Translations under genes and position numbers: made by a program
Shown here: piece after piece, positions 12,101 to 23,919 of the stretch
Position numbering within the stretch: the stretch's first letter is position 1
How the letters are laid out: every line of letters starts with the position of its first letter
Notes under the pieces: generated by a model
Databases searched by the model: none
What the model was told of the DNA's origin: nothing
The model's input: the letters and a program-made list of their open reading frames with translations, nothing else
NCBI GenBank assembly: GCA_035582835.1
Contig: JAYKAV010002739.1
Coordinates: forward strand, 471,598 to 535,597
Reading direction: 5' to 3'
Length of the DNA: 64,000 nt
Source: Phoebastria nigripes
Lineage: Eukaryota; Chordata; Aves; Procellariiformes; Diomedeidae

Positions 12101-15100
12101 TCTTGGTTGCAACCTAGAAAATTGAGTGAATGGGCAGTCAAGACTGAACTACTTTTTTAATCCTGGTGATAGCCTTGTTAGCTTCAGATTTTTTTTGCTG
12201 CTCGATGCATATATTTTCCTCTGTAAATAAAGAGCCCCAGGTTTTACAGATTTCACTTAACTAAAATATAAAGTAAAAAATAACTTGGTCCATGTCTTTC
12301 ACTAATACGGACTGCTGTGTTATGCCATATTGATTCCACAAGTAAATGTGTGTTTTCCTCCCCAGTTTATTCCAATGCCAGTTTTGTATGGTGTCTTTCT
12401 TTACATGGGAGTATCTTCATTAAAAGGCATTCAGGTAAAGTCTGATTTTAATGAGCAATTTGCTTTTGTTTAACACTAAATGAAAGGAAACTGTAATACA
12501 TTATTTATGTGAGCAACCGTAAAGTTAGCCCATATTGCCTGAATAGTATGTAGGATAATTTCCTGAGTGTCATGTTCAGATATTTGTTCTTACCGTGTTG
12601 TGTCTTCACTTCTCAGCTCTTTTGCAGTTATTCTTTCAGTAGTGTAGCTGAGCAACAAATTTTCTGAAATATTCTGAAATTTTGTAGTAGTAATGAGTGG
12701 TGGAAAAAAAANCCCAACAAAACAAAACAGCCCCCAGCCCCACCGGGATTAACTTATGTTTCCGGAGTCCCCTAAAAATGTTTATTTCCTTCTGGAGGGG
12801 AAGAAAATAATTAACTGAAGGATGATTTTTATTTTTCAATGCAGTTTTTTGACCGTATAAAACTGTTTGGAATGCCTGCCAAACATCAACCTGACCTGAT
12901 TTATCTACGTTACGTGCCACTGTGGAAGGTCCATATCTTTACAGTTGTTCAGCTCACTTGTCTAGTTCTGTTGTGGGTGATTAAAGCCTCTGCAGCTGCT
13001 GTTGTTTTCCCTATGATGGTAAGTTATCTGTTTTACAAGTTAATAATTTTCCAAGAGTACGTGCATCATCCAGGATCCCTTCAGAACGTATTTGCTGCCT
13101 TAAGAAAGAAGGGAGTGGGAAAGAAACAAAAGAACCTGTAGTACAAGTTGTTCACCTTTGAAACACAAGGACTTTTCATTTCCTGAAATTAAGCAATTTA
13201 GTTGTGAATAGCTATTGAAAGTGGAAATTATTTAACTTTGTGGTAAGATAAAATCAGTACTACAAAAAAGGGCTTCCGTTAAAGATTCTGAATGTACTGA
13301 AAGTGTGTGTGGATTTTTGTTCATTTAAATAGTTTAATATAAATGATTCTATTTCTGGTTCCCTTAAGGTTCTAGCGTTAGTGTTCATTCGCAAGCTCAT
13401 GGATTTATGTTTCACCAAAAGAGAGCTTAGCTGGCTTGATGATCTTATGCCAGAAAGTAAAAAGAAGAAAGAAGATGACAAAAAGAAAAAAGAGAAAGCA
13501 GTAAGTGTTGAAAACAATCAAACTAAGCATGTTGTAAATTACTAGAAAATTCTCAATGAGACTTAAAAGAATTTTAAGTGGCCTGAGCATATGACCTTAT
13601 ATACCAAATATACAGTCTGAAATTCTTTACCAGTAAGATTTAATGCTAGAGGAACTATTACTGGCAATTAAGTTAAGGAAAAGTCACTGTTTCAATGATG
13701 CTATTATGAACTATGACTCTTATTTGTGATTAAAATCAGCAAGCACAGTGGAAAGAAGCAGTTTTTAGCACAAAATGTTGTTTTTTTTGTCTTTCATCAG
13801 GTTAGAAGGTGGGTGTGGATGGGAAAGAAAAGCAGTGGAGTAGGGATCTTTACCCTGCTTGAATTAACCACAAAACTGTTCATCATATCAGGGACATTTT
13901 GCTTGTGTGTGTTTGCAGACCTCTAGTTAAAACCAACTGCTATTTACCAATAATATAGTAATACAGCTTGTATAACTTCTCCATAAAAGTCTTACCTAAC
14001 TGTACACCAGCTGTACACCCTCCTACCCCACTCCCCCATCCCCCTACCTGGATAAAACACTTCTAAGAAAAAAGGTCTTAAACTATATCTCCTGCATTCG
14101 ACTCCAGTACCTACAGGGAAATGCCCCTTACACTTATGAAAATTAACTGTCAGCATGAGATACTACTTTGATTTCTGCTGCATGAGTAATTTTATAAACT
14201 TTTTACTTGGAATTTTCAGGAAGCAGAGAGAATGCTTCAGACAGGGGACAATGAAAGTGTACACCTTGCATATGGAGAAGCAAATTTGGATTTTCCTGTA
14301 AAAACCCTAAAATACAGGTATAATAAAATGTTGGGTCTTCTAAGAGTTTTTGTATCACGTGCTGTAATTTGCTTTATATTAAGTTGGTTGTGTATGAGTT
14401 GAATTTAATTTTTTTTCCCAAGCTTGTAACTCAGCCATGATTAGGAAGTATGAAGGTATATCTTATGGTGCTATAGTAGCATTTTTATGTTGCATTGTTC
14501 TTTAAAACTGCATCTTAATTATAAATTTACATGACCATCTTGAACAGATCAGATGACTCAATTTCGACCAGCTGTACTCAAGGTGAAGAAGCTTCCTTGG
14601 TCAGTTTTCATGGAATACTTGTGTGTTACTGTGCATGAAATACTGAGTATTAAGCCACTAATAGCATCAGTTGAGCCGTGTGTTTACTAGCCACTTGGAT
14701 TTTTCAGAAAAAGTCTAAGTGTGCAGTTCTTTGATGGTTTATTTAAGTGAGGGCTAAAGTCTGTAATTTCTGTCATATAAAAAAAACTTTTTACAGGCAG
14801 CCATTTTTACTTTAAAAGGTCATTTTCTGAAAGTAAATGTGACGACAGGGTTACCGGTTCTCTTCCAGAAAAGGAAGTGCTGGAATTTCACTGATGGAAA
14901 GTTCCTTCAGCACTGGAAGGTGTTATGTCTCAGTATGTATCTCCCTTACTGGGGATGTATTCAGCTTAGTTGTCAAGTATGGTACAACTGTTCAACACAC
15001 CAGCAAGATGTGACAGATAAATAGCTTGCTGGCTTTTTTTGCCTCCCTAATAGTAAGAGTTCCTAGGTTAAAAATTGGCTTTCCTATGGATCTAGAGTAG

Positions 15101-18100
15101 TGTCAGGTCTACCCTGATCTGAGTTGGGAACAGGCAGTTTTTTGGATTAGACAGATATTCCTGCTGATTGCTATTGTCTGCTCTAAGAGCAGGCTTAATT
15201 AGACGTTAGCAACTCAAATGAAAATGCTAAATGCTAAAGCTTTTTTAAAAAGCATTTGAGTTGCTAATTGCTCTCACAGTAGAACTATGACTTCATCAAC
15301 TGTGTGCATGCGTGTTTACTATATATTTCGCTGTCTTGCATCTTGTGGGGGTTCGTGAGGGAAAATGGCTTTGAAAGATTCCTGTGCAATTTGAAGAACT
15401 CTTACAGATACCCTGGGGTAGATTCTGAAGCTTAAGTATGGAACAGAACAGAAAACATCTACAGACAACACCTAAGTCTGCTGTACATATAAACGTGTGG
15501 AGGGCAAAGGGGGAAAAAGGTTTTGAAAGCTTACCATCTGTGAGGGTGAACTTTTCTTCTGCAGGACTTGGGAGGATGGTGGCAAAAAAAACTTGAAAAA
15601 TATCTAGTAAGGCTCTGCAGGAAAAAAATTAACTTGAAATCTGTCTAGATAATTGGGACTTCTAGATTTTTACTACTTTTAAATCTCAACTAAGTTACCA
15701 GTTTCAAATTTTTATTAACATCTGCTCTTTTGCCCTCGATTATTTCCTGGAAACAACCTAAAATAATTCTGATTTATGAAAGCCTTAGCAGAACAGTGTG
15801 ATTAATTTCATTATTTCTGAGCATGAAAAATAATTTTCTGAAGTTACAGGTAATTTAGAAATGAGGTATCTCTCATATTCTCAATGTCTTAGGGGTATCT
15901 ATGTGAAAAACTGTTTTAAGATGCTATGTGATTAAGGCAGCGCTAGTGAGTTAAATTTTCAAATTTTTGTTGAAATACGTTTGTAAGAGATGAACTCAAC
16001 TTGTGGCTGCATAAATATTGAAAAGAAGGCACAACTGATGTAAATGATGAGTGACAATAAGTATAATGCTGTTGCAAGGTATTGAATACTAACCAGAAAG
16101 TATGTTTGTTCTTTAGCGTTGATCCCTCAATTGTAAACATATCAGACGAAATGGCCAAAACTGCACAGTGGAAGGCTCTTGCCATGAGTACTGAGAATGC
16201 CAAAGTAACCAGAGCTAACCTGAGGTAGCTATAATTAATCACGCATTTTCTAACTAAGGTCTTGTGTTTAGCAGCTAGTAGCTGTACTTGTATTTCAAAA
16301 AAATGAGCATACGTGGTTTGTAAATCTGCATTGACTTTTTACTTGTGATTAACTTGAATTTGAACTTAATTTTTGCTCTTTACTCTGAAGTTAAACAGTC
16401 TCTGTAAGGAATTCCAATTATTTTATTAAATGTATTATTACAATTTTAAAGTTACTCTTTATTTGCTTAATACAATTGTATGCTGCTCTGATGGGCTTAG
16501 GGTTTCTAAAAGCTTTACTAGAGTGTATATGAGCGTGGGAATTGTTTGATCCTGAACATTACAAGTGCCAGTGGGAATAAAAGGTAAGTCCAGCACTTTC
16601 ATTGTTGCTTTATGCTGCCCTAGGATCTGTCCCCTGTTTTTGTGTGTGGGTTGGTTGGTTTGTTTGTTTTTCCCCAGCTCATTTTTAATCTCTAAAAATT
16701 AAACCTGGCTCAGATATTATCTTCACTGGATATGAAATATACTTGAATGAAGTACTGGACAGATTAGGAGTCCTCAGTGCTATGAACGTTTCCTGTAAGC
16801 TGACATGCATCTTCTGTGATGGCCAGGAGCCTCTTTCTCAGTGAGCTCCCCATCAAACAAGAAAGTCTGTGTGCAACGAATCATTCTGCTATTCCATCCT
16901 AGTTTCTTCCCTGTCTGGCTGAATCTGTCAAGGGGAACAAACCAAATCCTGAATATTCATATAGAATATCCCCAACTTCCTGAAAGGCTTGTAATTTATA
17001 GGGAATCTGTGGACTGTTCTATCACAGTGCAACTATTGCTGAGTAGTTTTTATGTAGGAAAGAGGGGAGAGTTGGCCTGGTTGACTTGGAAAACTAAGCT
17101 TATGCAATCCTGCTGTCTGCACATGCATCTTCTTTTAGTTGATCCCTTTCAGCCAAATCTGTCAAAGGAAGACAGATTTCAGAGGTATGGAATTGTCAAG
17201 TTTTGTGTAAAATTACATCTCGGTGGAAGAGTTGGTAGTGAGGGAGTATCATACATAATCGTCCAATCTATTGGGTACTGTTTAGCTTGCATCATGAAAA
17301 CAGCAGTAGTGACTTAGCACTTGTATACCATCTGTTTATTCAACATGTGCATTGCTCCAAACTAGGCATGAGAGTACACTTTGTTTTGCCCAGGCAGGAG
17401 GTCAACCAAGGGTGAAGAAGAAGACAAGGAGAGAACGTGGCAGTATTGTAATAGGAAAAGCTGAAGAGACTCAGTAGTGCAGGCACCATTTTCAGTGAAT
17501 CTTCAGCCTGTATTGTTTAAACATTTTTAAAACATTTTTTAAAACTTGAGTACCACACAAGCTAGACTGTCAGGTAGATAGGTAACAGAGGCATTAGATA
17601 GATAACAGAGTATATATGTCAGTATGCCCTCGTATTTTAGTTGTTTATTTTCTTTCATGCTAAGTTCTGAGAAACCTGTTACAGAATTTGTGGATGCTTC
17701 TGGTACGTTTTCTGATAGTCACTGGGTGTATAAGGCTTGAAGAGATACAGACCTGTATTTCTCTTTCCAGAAGAAGTAAAATTTTTAGATTTGGTTTTCA
17801 GGCAGTTAGAAGTTAGTACAACTCCATCTTGTGCCTTCCTGTTTCCTGAGTAGGTTAAGTTAGTATAGAATTATATGGAGCACTAGTGAATTNGGCTTCT
17901 GACCAGTTTGCAGTGTTTTTTTTATCTATTTAGGTCATATTCAGTATTCCATCTATTTTTTATATTTTGCTATAAGACATTTCCCTTTGATTCTGTAACA
18001 TGCCCTGCTTGAGATTAGTATGATAAAAATTGGATCTTAGAAGGGAACTTGCTAAAACTACAAATTGAAAATAAGAAACACCGGTGCCGGAAACTAGCTC

Positions 18101-19436
18101 TTTCAAGAGGCAATCTGATACTGCATGAATCTGGAAAATGTTAGAAGGCAGGACTTCCTTGAGCCTTAACTCAATTGGTTGCTGTTTTGAGGTATTTGCT
18201 ACCCTTTTTTGTATAGTGGGTGCTGGAGAGATTTAGAGATGTCACCACTGCTCAGTCAAAAGTAATTCCCAGTAAATGTTTCATCTCAGTTCTGTTAAGG
18301 TTTTTCTGTGTAACAGTCTCCATCTGATAGCATGGACAGATGTTTAGTGCTGTGGTAAAAATGGTTCTGTAGGCACTGCTATTTTCAGATTTATAGGTTT
18401 CAAATAGGATGCAGTTTGAAGCAAGCAATGTCTTTTGGAATTCCAGATGACATGTTGTGTGGGTTGGCATTATTTCTTAAAAATCTTACCTTTTATAAAA
18501 AATTATTTTTTTAGATTTGTTTGTCTTTCCCAAACTGATCCAGATTGCTTTTTCTTTCTATCTCCACCATCTCTCATATTTTATAGACTCTGTGGAGTCC
18601 AGGCACACTTATATTTTCTAAGGAATCCCAGAATGTTTCTCTTTGCATGAATTTCTAATACTTTTTTTTCCTTAAAAAAATTTTCTTCTAAAATTCATGC
18701 CTAGAGAATCCTCCCTCTTACGCTGTTCCTCTTCTACTGTCCTGTAATTACCTCAGGATGTTCCTTTCTGTCCTTGGATAAGCCACTGTTCAGTGGCTGT
18801 GTCCGTAAGCGTGTAAGTTGTTCAGGTGCCAGCCAGCCTGTTGTCTTCAGGGTCTTCCACTTGACTGGACACTTACGCAGGTTTCTAACTGTCCTTTACT
18901 GTTGTTACAAGTGTGGTTCCCCATTTTGAAAAGACTGAAATGTTTTCCCAGTCTTACATTGTGAACAAAATTTTTTCCCTGCCCAATAATTAAGCAGTAT
19001 TAATAATATTGCTTATTATGTATTTTTGAGTATTTTTAACTAGTCAGTTTTGTGGGTTTTGTTTGTTTGTTTTCAAAAGATGTTTTGCAAAACAATTTCA
19101 AATCAATAGAATCAATAAAAGCAGTGGGACTGGAAATGGTATTTATAGATGAGATCTTGGTGATTTCTCTCTTTAAGCTTGTACTGTTCCTGTGAGTAGT
19201 ATTTAACAATTACTAGAATGTAATAGAAATGTATCATCATAAAAGTATCCTTACGTAAATACTTTCAATGTTCATTGTTAAGTATAAAATGTTTGAAAGT
19301 TAAACTTTGCTAAAGTGAACCAAACCTTACATTTTCCTCTTTGCTTTCAAACAGCCCTGAAAAACCAGAAAGTGTGAAAATAAATGTGGAAGATTCACCT
19401 GTTGTGAAATATGTGGATGCTGAAACATCTTTATAG
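6092..19436 (+). CDS. SLC4A7: SLC4A7 (NBCn1) sodium bicarbonate cotransporter, 3' part
   Basis: Plasma-membrane electroneutral Na+/HCO3- cotransporter of the SLC4 family, which imports base and raises intracellular pH. Eleven exons (6092-6197, 8112-8273, 9250-9363, 9806-9967, 10227-10478, 12366-12434, 12845-13018, 13369-13500, 14220-14317, 16117-16224, 19355-19436) join with GT-AG borders into 485 codons plus TAG. They cover the third extracellular loop, the following membrane segments ([101 protein letters not shown]) and the lysine-rich cytosolic tail. The tail ends in ETSL, a class I PDZ ligand characteristic of NBCn1 as opposed to SLC4A8 or SLC4A10. Human NBCn1 is about 1,200 residues, so roughly the N-terminal 60% lies left of the window. 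No frameshift or lost residue is seen. NEK10 follows on the same strand, as in mammals. Confidence 0.96.
6214..6254. repeat. TA/TG microsatellite
   Basis: Alternating ATATATGTGTGTGTATATAT and GTATGTATGTATA units, beginning 17 bp into the SLC4A7 intron just after the 6197 donor. Confidence 0.9.
8112..8273 (+). CDS. SLC4A7: SLC4A7 exon: loop 3 cysteines and TM segment
   Basis: Phase 0, 54 codons, acceptor CTCTTTGCAG, donor [29 protein letters not shown] carries two further loop cysteines, expected to form disulfides with those of the previous exon by analogy with NBCe1. The membrane segment [19 protein letters not shown] and [10 protein letters not shown] follow. The 976-bp intron after it shows nothing recognisable. 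Confidence 0.97.
9250..9363 (+). CDS. SLC4A7: SLC4A7 exon: [11 protein letters not shown] segment
   Basis: Phase 0, 38 codons, acceptor TCCTTATAG, donor GAA/GTAAGA. It encodes [18 protein letters not shown] and [18 protein letters not shown], a strongly conserved SLC4 membrane helix and the start of the next loop. The following 442-bp intron is plain. Confidence 0.97.
9806..9967 (+). CDS. SLC4A7: SLC4A7 exon: GWFIDPLG to KEHKLK
   Basis: Phase 0, 54 codons, acceptor TTTTTTCAG, donor AAG/GTAAAA. It starts [19 protein letters not shown], continues through the helix [18 protein letters not shown], and ends in [17 protein letters not shown], the cytosolic [16 protein letters not shown] signature of Na+-coupled SLC4 members. 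The next intron is 259 bp. Confidence 0.97.
10227..10478 (+). CDS. SLC4A7: SLC4A7 exon: two TM segments
   Basis: Phase 0, 84 codons, acceptor AATTTTACAG, donor AAG/GTAAAA. It encodes [51 protein letters not shown] and [18 protein letters not shown], covering the substrate-domain helices and the IREQRVTG loop shared by SLC4 cotransporters. The 1,887-bp intron after it holds a short CA run at 11630-11643 and otherwise unrecognised AT-rich sequence. Confidence 0.97.
12366..12434 (+). CDS. SLC4A7: SLC4A7 exon: [15 protein letters not shown]
   Basis: A 23-codon phase-0 exon, acceptor CTCCCCAG, donor CAG/GTAAAG. It encodes [15 protein letters not shown] and VSSLKGIQ, a near-invariant SLC4 helix. 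The 410-bp intron after it contains an A/C-rich stretch with one N (12704-12740). Confidence 0.97.
12845..13018 (+). CDS. SLC4A7: SLC4A7 exon: FFDRIKLF to VVFPMM
   Basis: Phase 0, 58 codons, acceptor TTTTCAATGCAG, donor ATG/GTAAGT. It encodes [36 protein letters not shown] and the helix [20 protein letters not shown]. Readthrough of the donor stays open to 13139, but the GTAAGT site and family alignment place the end at 13018. The next intron is 350 bp. Confidence 0.97.
13369..13500 (+). CDS. SLC4A7: SLC4A7 exon: start of cytosolic C-terminal tail
   Basis: Phase 0, 44 codons, acceptor GTTCCCTTAAG, donor GCA/GTAAGT. It encodes [30 protein letters not shown] and the lysine-rich [13 protein letters not shown]. 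It contains the LDD and D/K-rich motifs typical of NBC tails. The 719-bp intron after it holds nothing recognised. Confidence 0.97.
14220..14317 (+). CDS. SLC4A7: SLC4A7 exon: variable cytosolic tail
   Basis: 98 bp, 32 codons plus two bases (AG), acceptor TTTTCAG, donor CAG/GTATAA. It encodes [20 protein letters not shown] and [11 protein letters not shown]. The tail is acidic and less conserved than the membrane part. The trailing AG can pair with C from either the next exon or the last exon, so both splice forms keep frame. The intron to the next exon is 1,799 bp. Confidence 0.93.
16117..16224 (+). CDS. SLC4A7: SLC4A7 alternative C-terminal cassette exon (36 codons)
   Basis: Exactly 108 bp with acceptor TTCTTTAG and donor CTGAG/GTAGCT. 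It encodes [20 protein letters not shown] and [16 protein letters not shown]. Entry and exit phases are identical, and skipping it joins KTLKY-S to PEKPESVKI, the form I recall as canonical in mammals. NBCn1 is known to have a 36-residue optional insert in the C-terminal domain (cassette III), which this matches in size and place. The 3,130-bp intron downstream shows small AGATAGATAACAGAG duplications near 17575-17610 and an unexplained 158-codon open frame at 16841-17317 judged to be chance. Confidence 0.9.
19355..19436 (+). CDS. SLC4A7: SLC4A7 terminal coding exon with PDZ ligand
   Basis: 82 bp, acceptor TTTCAAACAG, stop TAG at 19434-19436. It encodes [20 protein letters not shown] then DAETSL. 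The final ETSL fits the class I PDZ consensus (S/T-x-hydrophobic) and is the known NBCn1 C-terminus that binds scaffold proteins. Confidence 0.96.
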
Positions 19437-21532
19437 AACTGAACCAACAGGAATTGCGTGTATTTGTGTGTGTATATATATCACTGCAGGATATTATACC
19501 ATTGAAGTGTGATTTCCAATTTAAGGAGCAACATGTATTTAATTCTGCCATTGTTTAGGGCACTGTAGATATGCTTGCATAATGAGAAGATTTTCCTACA
19601 AGTAAGATGAGTGGTAATCACACTTCAGCTATTTATTTTATTGGAAATTTTATTTTCATTTTTAAATAGGAAGATTGTAATGAATGCATATTATTTTCAA
19701 TAATCAATATGTGCATAAAAGTTACATCAGCTTTTGCTGACGATTACTGGTCCACATTGCTTAAAATTTTGCAATACCTCTGTTTATAATGTGTGCTATA
19801 GAAGTTTGTTTTCCATGCAGGCAATTACTGCTTGTTTTTGCAGGGTATACTTTTTTTGTGATTTCACAGAACAAATATTAATGTGCTGTTGACAAGAACT
19901 ACTGTGTTTTATGTCTCCACTACATGCTTGTGTTTTCTGGATTCTGTCTCTNCTATTTTACAGAAGTGGCCTAGAGCCCTAAGTCAGGTAGGTAATCCTT
20001 AAAATATACATAAATACCCTGTTCTGCTACTTTTTTTTTTTTTTAAATTCATTCTTGATTTTTCATTATTGTCCAGTAGCAGTATGAGTGCAGTAATTGT
20101 AGTTACAGTCCCAAGTCAGTATTTGGCATTCTGGACACTCCATGTTTACACAATATAAGTTGGATTTCCAGACAGCAATTTGGTCTGTAGGAAGTTATAC
20201 GTACTTACCACACTAGTAGTTTTGAATTCTTTTGTTCCTGTTTTTACTTACATTTTTTTCCATCAACTTTCAGAGTCTGATTTACTCAGCTCAAAGACTG
20301 AAACTTTAAAGTATTTCATGTCCTCATCAGATACATTTCTTGCTTAATTAATTTTTAAATTTACTGTGTATTTGATTAAATTAGCTCTAGTTTAATTCTG
20401 TGATAGGTTTATGATCAGTATTATTTTATGGATTACAAAGTGCTTGTGGTATTTGTGTGTACAGTTCTGATCCTCTCCATTGTAAAGGGCATATATGATA
20501 GCACACCAACTTATTTTTAAACATTTTATTTATTTTAATTAGTATAAATTTTTATCATGTAAGATGAATTAAAAAAGTAAATATTCATTTATTAAAGTAA
20601 ATGGGATTTTTTGGGGCTCACTGATAAAGATGCAGTCAGTGCATTTATTGTACTTACATTTTCAAGTTCTAGTGTTTAGCATTATAATATTTGAAATAAT
20701 GAGAATTTTATGTATAAGTGAGAATCTTGATCACTTACCTGTGCAGCTTCCATTATAAATTTTTTTTTTTTTGCCTTACGCCTTAGTTTTTTGGCTTTAA
20801 TTTCTGAAGTGATCTCTTTACATTCTGAATTGCCACCAGCCCTTTCTGGATGTATTACAATGGCTTTAATTAGAATCTGTGCTCATTTAAAATTAGAAGA
20901 TGCTGTTTGCTTAATTCTGCTTTTGGCAAAGTTGGGAGTTTTACTATGGACCACGTGGTAAAATTCTCAACAACTGCAAAAGGAGCTGATTCTGGAGGAG
21001 GGCAGAGTTCATCTGAAAATACCATTTGACATGGAATTTTGGTGCTCTTAGCCAAGTGTCANTTGGAGAGGAGATAATTGTATATTACAAAAATAAAGCA
21101 ATCAGTGGGAATAAATAAAAACATTTAAAAATGGCATTTAAGTTACATGGACTGTTAACAGTTCCCTTTAAATGTAACGTAATTAAATAATGTTTTTCTT
21201 TTTTTTTTTTCTTTTCTTTTTTTCATTTGGCTGAATTCTGAGAAGACAGTTTAAAGAAAGTAAATCGTAGTGTACAGCAATATGAATAATGCTATCCAAA
21301 CTGTCATAGCAAAGGCGCAGGTCAGTGGCAAAGCAAGTGAGGTCTGCATTACCAATTTGACTAATACTGTGTAATGACCTGTACACATGTTCCTTTATTC
21401 TTAGATAACAGTGTAGCTTGTGCCTTAGCTTGAGTATGTGCTCTTTCAGAAAATACCCATGTTTTCCCTCTAGTCAAACTGAGATACAGTGAAACTATAG
21501 CAGATGGTTTCCCAAAACTTTCTCCATTATTT

Positions 21533-21554
21533 AAAAAAAAAAAAAAAAAAAAAA
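21533..21554. repeat. Poly-A tract
   Basis: About 22 consecutive A residues within the SLC4A7 3'UTR region. Confidence 0.9.
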
Positions 21555-22407
21555 TTACACACCTGCATGTCAGTTGCTGACTACTAAGTAGCTCTTGCTG
21601 AATCAAAGAGGGAAGATATTTTGGGCAGTTTACATAGCGTTATCCACAATACATTACTTTTGTACCAGTCCTCCCAGTAGTATTTTACACTTCATATTCA
21701 CAGTCCTACAACAGTTTCCAAAGACTCAAAAAATTATTATAAGCCTCTTAGATTTTTAACTCTCTAATGCCGGAAATCAGGGTTCCCTGGTGCTGCGCAT
21801 CTTGGCTTCTCCTTCAGAAGGGTTAAGTTCTGGTCNATATTACAGGAAGTGGGTATTTTTCTAGTAAAGTTGAAAAAAAACCAAAGCCCTGCAAGTCTAA
21901 TCACAGTATTTATTTAATTTTAATTGTGTAGATATTTTAATCAGTGCCAGAAATACCATGACTTGCAGAGCAGTTTACAGTGACCTTTAGTTCCAGTGTT
22001 CTTGGTCAGTAGCACGTTATGCTTGCACTTTTTTCCCATATGAATGGACAAAGATCCGGTATTAAGTGCATAAAACCCCATTGATCATCTATGGTTAAGT
22101 GATTCGCTGCTCATTTTACACCTTCTCTGCTTTAAAATCACACATAGTATTAAAGTAAAATGGCTAAGGATGTAGTTTACTGTATGTAGATATATGTTTT
22201 GCCTTAATGGATGCAAAAGTGCAGTGGTAATTGCTGTGCACTGATTTTTTTCATAGGGGTTAAGCCCTGTAAAAACTACGCCAATATATTTCCATTCCAA
22301 CAGTTAGAGGAAAATAAACAGCCCTGCACTTTTTTTAGATGCCTTGGTTTCCTGGAATGGAGCTTAGTGCTACTGTGTATCTGGCTGCAGAGCCACCTCA
22401 GGAAGTC

Positions 22408-22411
<4 letters not shown>

Positions 22412-22456
<45 letters not shown>

Positions 22457-22515
22457 NNNNNNNNNNNNNNNNNNNNNNNNNNNNNNNNNNNNNNNNNNNN
22501 NNNNNNNNNNNNNNN
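22412..22515. repeat. Poly-T run leading into an assembly gap
   Basis: At least 45 consecutive T residues (22412-22456) are followed by 59 Ns (22457-22515). Sequence resumes as ATTTATTTATAAATATG. The true length and content are unknown, and translations crossing it are meaningless. Confidence 0.95.
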
Positions 22516-23870
22516 ATTTATTTATAAATATGAATGTTTACATAAAGTGTAGGTCTTAATTTTGACCACTCCATTTAAATTATCATCTAAAATATTTCAC
22601 TTAAAATGCAATCTCGTGTTCAAATTATATTCTACAAAACTCATTCTTAGTATTTTCATACGTATTACAATGACATGCTTTTTATTCTGTTTACATATGC
22701 CCAAGTTAATTATACTTTCTTCCTAGATTAATTTTGCAGCTGTAACATAAGGTTATTCAGTGAAATGTTCCAAATTGCCAAGTTTGTTATCGTAAAACCT
22801 GTTAGGGTAGAATTTGGTGCCCTAGAGGAGGTTTTTCAACCGAATGTCTTGGCCATTTTTTCTACATTTAATGAACGTTCTCCCATGACTTAACCATTTG
22901 CTTCACCTGCATCTCTGTCTTTATATGGTAGCTTCTTAATCTGTGCCCTTTGCAAAGGCAGGTTCGACAGGCTGTAAAATGTATCTGTAACAAGTAGGTG
23001 TCATGTCGCGGAGCCTGCACCGTTCTAAAGGGTTGTCTTGTACATATGTTCTGTAAATCATAAGATAAACGGTTCATGATTTTCAGTGCACAAATGTAGT
23101 CTGTTAGATGAGCACCACAATGATTTTAGTTTTCTTTTTGCTTTATATGATTAGTAATGTTTTAATTACTCATCTAGGTCAAATTCATTATCAAGTACAG
23201 TGCAAATGTGTGAAATACTTTGTTTATACCAACAGTAATTTATTTTACGGCAAATTTTAAGACTAGAGGCACACAGCTTTGAGTCAGTGTAAAAGTAGTG
23301 CTATAAATAAAGCAAATTGCTTAGTAATTTTAAGTCGATTTTATTTTGTAACGTTTTTAGTGAAAACTTGTAGGAGTTCTTAGTTGGCATTGAAGTTAAT
23401 CTAAAGACACTTTCATATTGAATTTAGTATCTGTTGACATTTATTTGGAATAATGAACGAGTTTGAAAATCAGTACTTTTCTAAATGATTTTATTGGCAA
23501 GACACATCATTTATAATATTTTTTTTCTTTCTATTGTTGCTGATACTCCTGTGCAAAGGTGTCTTCCAGGGTTCAGCATCTGTGGCTGAACTACAATTTT
23601 GGTTTTAATACTGATTATTTGAAATGTGATCACATACTGTACGGTTCGAATTTTTTATGACTGCTTTTCTAATTACAACGATGTTTTCTTACTTTATAAC
23701 AAAATCCAAAGCAAATGAAAACATTATTCCAAATGTAGAATCAATATTCAGTTTATACAGAAAACACAACTCTCAGACTTGTCTTTAATGTGAAAGATCC
23801 AGCCTTTGTTGTTTTAATTACTGCTAGAATAAAAGTATCTTTTGTAATGTTTCAGAAAGTTGGTAAAAGC

Positions 23871-23876
23871 AATAAA
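23871..23876 (+). terminator. SLC4A7: Distal SLC4A7 poly(A) signal
   Basis: Canonical AATAAA followed about 25 bp later by a U-rich element (TTTTTCTCTTTTTATT). It is the last such signal before the base composition switches sharply to CpG-rich at about 23920. A second AATAAA lies 43 bp upstream at 23828. Confidence 0.65.
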
Positions 23877-23919
23877 AATCTACTGAACTATATTATGGCT
23901 TTTTCTCTTTTTATTATAT

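Larger units (their letters stand above)
19437..23890 (+). other. SLC4A7: SLC4A7 3'UTR (probable extent)
   Basis: About 4.45 kb of AT-rich, exon-free sequence follows the stop. Candidate poly(A) signals are ATTAAA at 20590, AATAAA at 21092, 21114, 23306, 23828 and 23871. I take the last as the distal end because a U-rich stretch follows at 23899-23913 and the CpG island begins right after. Mammalian NBCn1 also has a long 3'UTR. It contains poly-A (21533-21554) and poly-T/N (22412-22515) tracts. Whether all of it is transcribed cannot be told from sequence. Confidence 0.65.

Noticed and set aside
12839..13141. 100-codon frame extending past the SLC4A7 exon
   Set aside because: The coding exon ends at the GTAAGT donor at 13018/13019 and family alignment continues at 13369. 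The extension is intron readthrough.
16841..17317. 158-codon open frame in an SLC4A7 intron
   Set aside because: It has no recognisable domain, lies between the cassette and last exons, and nothing in the sequence supports its splicing.
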